From Bacillota bacterium (GTDB lineage Bacteria > Bacillota > Clostridia > DSM-8532), in the NCBI GenBank assembly GCA_023443745.1, contig JAEZTB010000059.1:102019-166018 (forward strand): DNA of 64,000 nucleotides. The letters are read 5' to 3'. The notes below the pieces were generated by a model that ran no database searches, had not been told where the DNA came from, and worked only from the letters and a program-made list of their open reading frames with translations. The translations under genes were made by a program, and so were the position numbers. Of this stretch, positions 58,729-64,000 are shown piece after piece. Within the stretch, counting starts at the first letter, position 1, and each line of letters begins with the position of its first letter.

Positions 58729-59553
58729 CTACGAGGTCTTTTTAAGAACCAGGGTCTTGATATTGATAACCAGATGATTAACATTGAAGCCTGCGAATCT
58801 GTCCAGCTCTAATTGAATAGTTGCCTGAGCTTTTTTAATAGCTTCCAATAAATTGTAACCAAACACCATTATAACATCTATATCAATATAAAGTCCATCC
58901 GGACCATTATTGGTACGAAAGCGCGTTACTTTCTCTATCTGGGGCATATCAACGAGGATATGGTTCACTACCTGGTAGATGGCGTAATCCGATATGGTAT
59001 AATTGCCAAAATAGCTGAAAGTAGGCCGCACCACCGATTTTTCGCCTATATTCTGAAATTCGCCTTTTCCCTTCCGCCTAAATAACTGAAGAGGATCCAG
59101 AAAATAACCTGAAAATTGCTTTTTCAGCTGCATGGCAGGAACAGGAATGACATGTTTACCCTGTTTGGTTCGTGTATTGCGGGCCTGTTCAATTTCATAA
59201 CTGCTTGCAACATCCTCGATATAGATAAACTCACTGAACTCACCTAATTCAAGAGTCTGTGCTATTTTATTTACCATGCCCTCAGAGGTACCCAGTATGA
59301 GAATACCTTTAGGTGACCGTTTTAAAATTGCTTCCCTGACTTCATTTTTATGGGACTCTTCTACAAAGAGGGCAACCTTAACAGAGCTTATCTTAGAAGG
59401 TGCCTTTTTAGCTGATTTCCCAGCTACAATGGCATTTTCATGAATAAGGAGCCCATCATCTATAATATAATCCAAACCATTCTCTCTAGCCACCCAAAGG
59501 GCTCGATGACTTTTTCCGGTTCCACTTGACCCTACAAAAGCTACAATTCGCAA
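58729..59553 (-). CDS. P-loop protein with C-terminal Asp23/Gls24-like region
   Basis: About 274 aa from a TTG at 59553 (GGAGG about 7 bases before). The N-terminus LRIVAFVGSSGTGKSHRALW is a Walker A P-loop, followed by DYIIDDGLLIHENAIVAGK, an unusual spacing for kinases. The C-terminal part, SYFGNYTISDYAIYQVVNHI and the following DGLYIDIDVIMVFGYNLLEAIKKA, resembles the Asp23/Gls24 envelope-stress domain, in which alternating strands and helices form a small barrel. It is conserved next to sigH in my reading of the layout. No function is established; I infer a signalling or envelope role. Confidence 0.7.
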   Translation of the reverse strand: MRIVAFVGSSGTGKSHRALWVARENGLDYIIDDGLLIHENAIVAGKSAKKAPSKISSVKVALFVEESHKNEVREAILKRSPKGILILGTSEGMVNKIAQTLELGEFSEFIYIEDVASSYEIEQARNTRTKQGKHVIPVPAMQLKKQFSGYFLDPLQLFRRKGKGEFQNIGEKSVVRPTFSYFGNYTISDYAIYQVVNHILVDMPQIEKVTRFRTNNGPDGLYIDIDVIMVFGYNLLEAIKKAQATIQLELDRFAGFNVNHLVINIKTLVLKKTS

Positions 59554-59732
59554 AAAAAATTCCTCCACCATTTTAAGGAACACTGACAATCATATTATTC
59601 CACATTTTTTCAGAGAATAACAGCTGTTTAGGGATGATCAAAATTTAACTTCCCATTAATTGAGCAGCCGACCTCTCCCACCACCACTCAAGCGGTTCCG
59701 CAAGTAACGCGCCATGCGTGGCGCACTAAGAG

Positions 59733-59770
59733 AAAAACAGGCTGAGGGAATTGACTCTCAGCCTGTTTTA
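59733..59770 (-). terminator. Rho-independent terminator of the S-layer-homology gene
   Basis: AACAGGCTGAG pairs with CTCAGCCTGTT around about 10 bases, continuing to T runs on both strands. It follows the stop at 59801 by about 30 bases. A small GC-rich palindrome (GCGCCATGCGTGGCGC) lies nearby at 59709-59724. Confidence 0.85.
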
Positions 59771-59800
59771 TCATCCTAATGTCTGTTTACCTTGTGCTAT

Positions 59801-61441
59801 TCAAGGATTTATGTCCTTATTCACCGGTCCACCGTCCACGATTTTGTCTATATTTTCAAAGGTTCGGACGCTGAAGAGCAGAGCATGCTCCCGGGTGGCA
59901 TTTGTATAATTCTTAGCATCCTCCTTAGTTGGGACATTCTTTGGAACAAACAAATTGTTGGAACCACCTAATATGATTTTAAACTTTGCCATGAAGTAGA
60001 CTGACGGTTTGAAATTCGGGAAAATATTTGCATCATCGGCAAAAGGCTTAACATCCTTATAATCAAGGGTGTGCTTGGTATAGGTACTGTCACCCTCCTG
60101 TGTCCAGCCCTCCCAGTTTAACTTCTTATATACTCTGGTAAGCATGGCGGCGCACTGCTCGCGGCTTATAAACTTGTCAGGCTCAAATTTGACATTGGTT
60201 CCTTTACTTGTTCCCAGTACGATATCCGCTGCATATGCTTTGAGAACATCTATGTTTTTAGTATCGGTAAAGGTATTATCCGGGGCGGGAGAAATCACCT
60301 TTTGGGAAAGGCTTTCGTATAGTTTCAAAGCCACAGAGGCAAACTCGGCACGTGTAATCGGCTTGGTAAGGTCTTGCCCCTTCAAAATGTCCGGAATAAG
60401 TCCCGCATCATCAGCCTTTTTTAGCTCGCCTTCAAAATTCTTGGTTGCATTACTCCAAGCGGGCATTCCGTAGGAAAGCGTGTTGGAATAGGGGCTGTAC
60501 AGCCAGTTCTGTGAGGTCGCGCCCGATTGCTTGTAGGCCCTTTCATCAACCTTATACCGGACCTTGACTTCGTAGGCCGCGGCAGTAAAATCGGTTATAC
60601 CGGTGTCTTTGTAATAAGAACTTACATTCAGCGCAAAACGCTCCTTTGCGAAACGTTCTTCTCCAACCTTCTTAAATTCCTTGTCACCGTCCTTTCGCAT
60701 CCATACCTCAATCCACATACTGTTATCTGCTGCGGCGTTGAGCTTTTGTGTATCGGCAAGGTGTTTGTCCAGGTCAATCCAGACGGTTGGTACCTTGTTT
60801 ACGCCCTCCTCGGTAATTTTGGATGATATCAGTTTGGGTGCGTTAGTATTTAGAATCTTCTTGTAATCCATTTTGACATTATCGGACAAAACATATTCCT
60901 GTGACCAATCTGAAAATACAAGGCTTTTGATTCCTTTGGCGTTGTTATAACAGTCAACGGCAAAACGGGCTCTGAACGTAATGGAGTGGCTTTTGTACCA
61001 ATTCCAGCTGTGAAATCCATCGCGGGGAGGCGCATTTTTTTCATCCGGGAACATGCTGGGGAACTGAATCCCGCCTTGTCCCAGATATTGCTTCCATTGT
61101 CCTCCTTGTATCGAATTGTAATAATTCAGCGCATATTTTGTGTAAGTGGCGGGATCATCCCAGGCGGCTGTATGGTGCCAGCTTCCGCCATCGATTTTAA
61201 AATCGATCTGGCCGCGAAGCGTCATGTGATATCCGCGCTCTTCTTCGGTAAGATCAAGCAGTGCCCGCAGGTCGTCGGGCGCGCTTATGGTGCAGTTTAC
61301 GCCGCTTCCCATGTAATCCGCTACCCCTAGGTTTAAAGGCGGAGAAAGGTTCTCCGGCGGGGTTCCCGCAGCATTGGAAATGTCTATCATGCCTACCAGC
61401 ATGATAAGGGTTAAAAGAATTACCATAATTTTTCGCTTCAT
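59801..61441 (-). CDS. S-layer-homology (SLH) domain surface protein
   Basis: Secreted protein of 546 aa anchored to cell-wall polymer. A signal peptide (MKRKIMVILLTLIMLVGMID, cleavage near SNAAG) is followed by a ~300-residue N-terminal region of unknown fold (GSWHHTAAWDDPATYTKYAL is typical of it). Three C-terminal SLH modules are recognisable: EGELKKADDAGLIPDILKGQ with DLTKPITRAEFASVALKL (~350), then VLKAYAADIVLGTSKGTNVK with FEPDKFISREQCAAMLTRVY, and a diverged third (KPSVYFMAKFKIILGGSNNL, ~490). GGAGGTAA precedes the ATG. It is the functional counterpart of the SLH pseudogene in the sugar locus. Confidence 0.92.
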   Translation of the reverse strand: MKRKIMVILLTLIMLVGMIDISNAAGTPPENLSPPLNLGVADYMGSGVNCTISAPDDLRALLDLTEEERGYHMTLRGQIDFKIDGGSWHHTAAWDDPATYTKYALNYYNSIQGGQWKQYLGQGGIQFPSMFPDEKNAPPRDGFHSWNWYKSHSITFRARFAVDCYNNAKGIKSLVFSDWSQEYVLSDNVKMDYKKILNTNAPKLISSKITEEGVNKVPTVWIDLDKHLADTQKLNAAADNSMWIEVWMRKDGDKEFKKVGEERFAKERFALNVSSYYKDTGITDFTAAAYEVKVRYKVDERAYKQSGATSQNWLYSPYSNTLSYGMPAWSNATKNFEGELKKADDAGLIPDILKGQDLTKPITRAEFASVALKLYESLSQKVISPAPDNTFTDTKNIDVLKAYAADIVLGTSKGTNVKFEPDKFISREQCAAMLTRVYKKLNWEGWTQEGDSTYTKHTLDYKDVKPFADDANIFPNFKPSVYFMAKFKIILGGSNNLFVPKNVPTKEDAKNYTNATREHALLFSVRTFENIDKIVDGGPVNKDINP

Positions 61442-61492
61442 TGTAATTACCTCCGTTAGTTTATTTTCTCCGTCATGGGTTCGGCACCTTAC

Positions 61493-62329
61493 CTACTTTT
61501 CAAACCCAATATCAATATTCCATTCGTTGGTACCATTGTCCTCATAAGAAATATTTACTGTGGCAAAGGTCTTGACGTTGATTTTTTTATTTTCAGCATT
61601 AAGGCTGCCGTAGTTGTCATAGCAGTCACTTTCGACAAAGCCGTTTTTGACAAGCTCCTGTCGCCATTTCGTAAGCTCTTCCGGCGTAAGGTTTATATAA
61701 TACAGCTGAATGGAATCCGGCTGCTCCTCGTTAGCACCATAGGCATATGTCAGATTACCGGCTTTTACAGGAGGTATATCCGAAAGCGCCTTCGGCCACT
61801 CAACTGTTTCTGTTTTATAGGAGCTTATTTCAAGGATAGTATCTGAATTCATCTTTAGTTCCACATCGTACAGGTCCTTGTGAAATCGGCTTTCATTATC
61901 GCTGGCAACTCGACTGCTCCCCCCGGTGAAACCGGCAGCCTCCAGTTCTTTTTCATACTCTTCAACATCCTTCACGCTGACATCCACAATCAGCATGAAG
62001 ATATTGTAATCGTTGCTCGCTTCCCATGGTGCCCATGCGTTCATTTTGCCTTTTGTAAATTCCGGCATGTCGGGATGCATGATCTCCTTCGGCCATTTCG
62101 TCCTGTCCGGATTAAGTATTTTTCCTGCCTCTCTCATAGCATCATCAACCGCTTCATCTTCATCATTCTTTGCAGCATCTTTTTCATGGTCTCCATCTGC
62201 CTTGTCGTTTTCCTTATCCCCCACAAATCCGGACTTTTCGGGATTCTTGGCGGAATCTCTTCCCAACGAGCATGCGGTGAAAGAGAGCAATAGAATCATT
62301 GTCAGTAAAATAATTGATAAGCGTTTCAT
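61493..62329 (-). CDS. Lipoprotein of unknown function
   Basis: 278 aa, with signal peptide (MKRLSIILLTMILLLSFTAC; lipobox FTAC, Cys20). A linker rich in Lys, Asp, Glu and Gly (~25-65) precedes two beta-rich modules: EIMHPDMPEFTKGKMNAWAP (~85) and ALSDIPPVKAGNLTYAYGAN (~190). Each ends in a phrase about a helix and residue turnover (DVEEYEKELEAAGFTGGSSR and ELTKWRQELVKNGFVESDCY), so an internal duplication is likely. The architecture recalls the acidic-linker lipoprotein at 43074-44021. No known family is recognised. Ribosome site GGAGG lies before the ATG. Confidence 0.8.
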   Translation of the reverse strand: MKRLSIILLTMILLLSFTACSLGRDSAKNPEKSGFVGDKENDKADGDHEKDAAKNDEDEAVDDAMREAGKILNPDRTKWPKEIMHPDMPEFTKGKMNAWAPWEASNDYNIFMLIVDVSVKDVEEYEKELEAAGFTGGSSRVASDNESRFHKDLYDVELKMNSDTILEISSYKTETVEWPKALSDIPPVKAGNLTYAYGANEEQPDSIQLYYINLTPEELTKWRQELVKNGFVESDCYDNYGSLNAENKKINVKTFATVNISYEDNGTNEWNIDIGFEK

Positions 62330-62350
62330 AATAAATTTCCTCCCGATGTA

Positions 62351-63442
62351 TTAATCTTTGTTTAGAGTAATCATCATAGTGCCGTCTTTATAAGTAAGTT
62401 CGAATCTTTCGCCCTCATTGTTTTTTGCTGTATAAGTACGCATGCCGTTATCATTCGTTTCCTTTTGTTCCTTATCAAAGCACAATTGGACAAACTCAAA
62501 ATAGTCGTTAGCGTCTTCCTGTGGCACAGACTCCATATGAATTACGACCTTATCTTCGCTGTTCTCCAATACTTTACTTTTTCCACTGCCAAAATACGTA
62601 GGAAGATGGAATCCCAGCCCCGATGCAGGCCAGTTACTGCTACCTTCGCCTACAGTATTTTCATCTTTCCCAAAATCATGTGTGCCCTCCGCTTCACCGG
62701 AAAAATTGAATGATGTGCCTTCGCCTTCTTTATAATCTGTGGGCAATTCCAGCATCCCCGCAGGGATGGTTGTGGAAAGCTCCTTAACAATCATAAGCAT
62801 TTCTGCGCTATCCGCTTTGAATACCATCGCATACAGGTTCTTTCCGTCCATAAAATAGCGTGCTGTCCCCTCATCGGTCTTGTATTCATCATAGGGAAGA
62901 GTCTTGCCGTTCACAGTATCAGTGCCGCTGCCTGTAAAGACGACATCGTTATCCATACTCGGCATCTGTGCGCCATTGGTATCCATCGGAACATCAAGAA
63001 TTTGATATGTCTTTTCGCTATCATTGATCATATAATATTTACCGTCTTTCAACAGCGAGTGCATCTTAAAACCGCCCATATCCACCAGCGTGTCCGAGTT
63101 CTTTCCGTCCATAGCCAGGACAACTTCCATTTTCATCTCTTGCCCATTGCCCTTTACGTTAACGGTATAGCTCATATAGTATTTTTCGCCTTTAATCGTG
63201 TTGATAAACGCATCAGAGAGCCGTTCCGACACGGGCTCCTGCTTGCTTTCATCGGGTTTGGAGATATTGGCGTCCGGGACTGCCGATGGACTTTCGGTGA
63301 GTTTAGAATCTACCGAATCCGGGGTTACTGACGGGCTTTCTGACGGCTTACCGGACGGGGCATCAACCATCTTTTCCCGACTGCACCCCGTAAAAGACAG
63401 AATTAGCACAAATGCCAGCAAGCAGACTAAAATTTTCTTCAT
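62351..63442 (-). CDS. Lipoprotein of unknown function
   Basis: About 363 aa. A lipoprotein signal (MKKILVCLLAFVLILSFTGC; Cys20) is followed by a Ser/Pro/Asp/Glu-rich linker (SGKPSESPSVTPDSVDSKLT). The mature part has a beta-rich domain similar to LolA/DUF-type lipoprotein folds (YYMSYTVNVKGNGQEMKMEV and VLAMDGKNSDTLVDMGGFKM, ~85-120) followed by VNGKTLPYDEYKTDEGTARY. The C-terminus (GLGFHLPTYFGSGKSKVLEN, then YFEFVQLCFDKEQKETND) resembles the neighbouring lipoprotein's modules. I choose the ATG at 63442, 8 bases after AGGAG. Co-transcribed with the next lipoprotein gene (21-base gap). Confidence 0.82.
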   Translation of the reverse strand: MKKILVCLLAFVLILSFTGCSREKMVDAPSGKPSESPSVTPDSVDSKLTESPSAVPDANISKPDESKQEPVSERLSDAFINTIKGEKYYMSYTVNVKGNGQEMKMEVVLAMDGKNSDTLVDMGGFKMHSLLKDGKYYMINDSEKTYQILDVPMDTNGAQMPSMDNDVVFTGSGTDTVNGKTLPYDEYKTDEGTARYFMDGKNLYAMVFKADSAEMLMIVKELSTTIPAGMLELPTDYKEGEGTSFNFSGEAEGTHDFGKDENTVGEGSSNWPASGLGFHLPTYFGSGKSKVLENSEDKVVIHMESVPQEDANDYFEFVQLCFDKEQKETNDNGMRTYTAKNNEGERFELTYKDGTMMITLNKD

Positions 63443-63498
63443 TCTTTTACTCCTCTCAATCATTCTAGATTTTAAAAGTAAAATCTTTCCCACTTCTT

Positions 63499-63753
63499 CT
63501 ACCCTCGTATGGTAAACAGCATATTGTCCACTGTCAGTCGCAGAGGTATTATACTTTCATCGATCGTTGGGTCAGACCAAAGGATGGCTTTTTCTTCCAA
63601 TGTAATGTTCTTAAAGCGATTCAGGTCATTCAAGCACCGAAAGGGCAAGGATTTCAGCATAGGTTTCATATCAAACAGGATTTTATTGCCCTGCTCAAAT
63701 TCAACAAGCAGTGTGTAATCGTCGTTTGGTGTAACCTTCAGGATTTTGCTCAT
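63499..63753 (-). CDS. DUF2442-family protein
   Basis: About 84 aa. The pattern SKILKVTPNDDYTLLVEFEQ, GNKILFDMKPMLKSLPFRCL, then WSDPTIDESIIPLRLTVDNM is the DUF2442 fold (a small beta-alpha protein often next to toxin-antitoxin or stress genes). AAAGGGGA lies about 10 bases before the ATG at 63753; a TTG just upstream at 63756 is also possible. It precedes the lipoprotein genes on the same strand by 56 bases. No DUF4160 toxin partner is seen in the window. Confidence 0.85.
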   Translation of the reverse strand: MSKILKVTPNDDYTLLVEFEQGNKILFDMKPMLKSLPFRCLNDLNRFKNITLEEKAILWSDPTIDESIIPLRLTVDNMLFTIRG

Positions 63754-63797
63754 CAAGTGTGATTCCCCTTTCGGCTTTTGGTATGCTTTCCGGGCAC

Positions 63798-63828
63798 AAA
63801 AAAATCCTCTACACTTTCAGTATAGAGG
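63798..63828 (-). terminator. Rho-independent terminator upstream of the DUF2442 gene
   Basis: CCTCTA and TAGAGG pair around an 11-base loop, followed on the minus strand by seven T. It must end a minus-strand transcript that begins beyond the right edge of the window. Confidence 0.75.
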
Positions 63829-63870
63829 GTATATTTTATTCCGGTATGTGCCGAACGGCACTATTTTAGG

Positions 63871-64000
63871 AATAGCTAAATAATAAAACCCGATTTTTAG
63901 GGGAGATATTTTTCGAAAAGACAAGGCGGAGGAGGGAGGAATAATTGCTTTATTCCGACTGACGACAACGCTGGATTTTCGGAAAATAGCCCCCTCAAAA
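63871..64000. repeat. Palindromic (MITE-like) element, copy B, cut by the window end
   Basis: Aligns with copy A at 16591-16750 over ~125 bases: the same TAAT..CCCG.TTTTTA start, the AGACAAGGCGGAGGAGGGAG core and the GACGACAACG segment. The stem bases AGGGG (63899-63903) face CCCCT (63990-63995), where copy A has AAGCG facing CGCTT. The right end continues past the window. Confidence 0.8.

Noticed and set aside
1..64000. tRNA or rRNA genes
   Set aside because: No cloverleaf with a GTTCGAATC-type T loop or ribosomal RNA block was recognised; the GGTTCGAAATC segments at 24861, 24930 and 57170 belong to the hairpin repeats.

Overview
The window looks like the chromosome of a low-to-mid GC, anaerobic, spore-forming member of the Clostridia. 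The case rests on sigma-H, SpoVB and Cse60-like sporulation-type genes, a CtsR-controlled Hsp18-type heat-shock gene, NfnAB electron-bifurcation subunits, an NADP-type glutamate dehydrogenase, an S-layer-homology protein, many lipoproteins with clostridial-type signal peptides, strong AGGAGG ribosome sites and several TTG/GTG starts. No tRNA, rRNA, CRISPR array, intact transposase or prophage gene was recognised.

Region 1 (1-9716) is a carbohydrate-use locus on the minus strand: a membrane-bound AraC-type regulator, a lipoprotein sugar-binding protein, two CUT1-type permeases and a GH2 glycosidase, with a second AraC regulator divergent from the glycosidase. The binding protein, the first permease and the regulator are each preceded by a near-identical ~67 bp promoter element. 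A decayed S-layer-type gene lies between the binding protein and the permeases. Region 2 (9724-11995) is a scarred segment: an ABC exporter split by a one-base deletion, a PqqD-like fragment, a 33-codon ORF and a 66 bp stray copy of the GH2 gene.

Region 3 (11996-18994) holds citrate synthase and a minus-strand surface-glycan cluster (rfbF, rfbG and three glycosyltransferases), broken by a 160 bp palindromic repeat. Region 4 (19053-29028) has a PadR/FtsW-like pair, an iron alcohol dehydrogenase, Cu/Zn-SOD, a membrane MutS paralogue, TVP38, CYTH, a ZIP transporter and a tandem GNAT. Region 5 (29038-37343) holds mntP behind a yybP-ykoY manganese riboswitch, a C39-like protease, an arsRBDAC-type arsenic operon (acr3 form), an AraC regulator and two lipoproteins.

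Region 6 (37509-49613) is mostly housekeeping: prfA and a PHP hydrolase, hsp18 between two CtsR boxes, a SpoVB-like flippase, an MFS carrier, nfnA/nfnB and gdhA with a long leader. Region 7 (49794-51836) is a MotA-like/OmpA-like pair resembling ZorA/ZorB of the Zorya defence system, but with no effector genes beside it. Region 8 (51808-59553) is the zapA-U32-dut-M20 operon, hemerythrin, sigH and a P-loop/Asp23-like protein. Region 9 (59801-64000) is an S-layer-homology protein, two lipoproteins and a DUF2442 protein, ending in a second copy of the palindromic repeat.

The most unusual points are the orphan ZorAB-like motor pair, the large hairpin repeat whose two copies differ by paired compensatory changes, the triplicated sugar-locus promoter element, and a second hairpin repeat family present as a tandem pair plus a distant copy. 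All calls come from reading the sequence; no database search or structure prediction was run.
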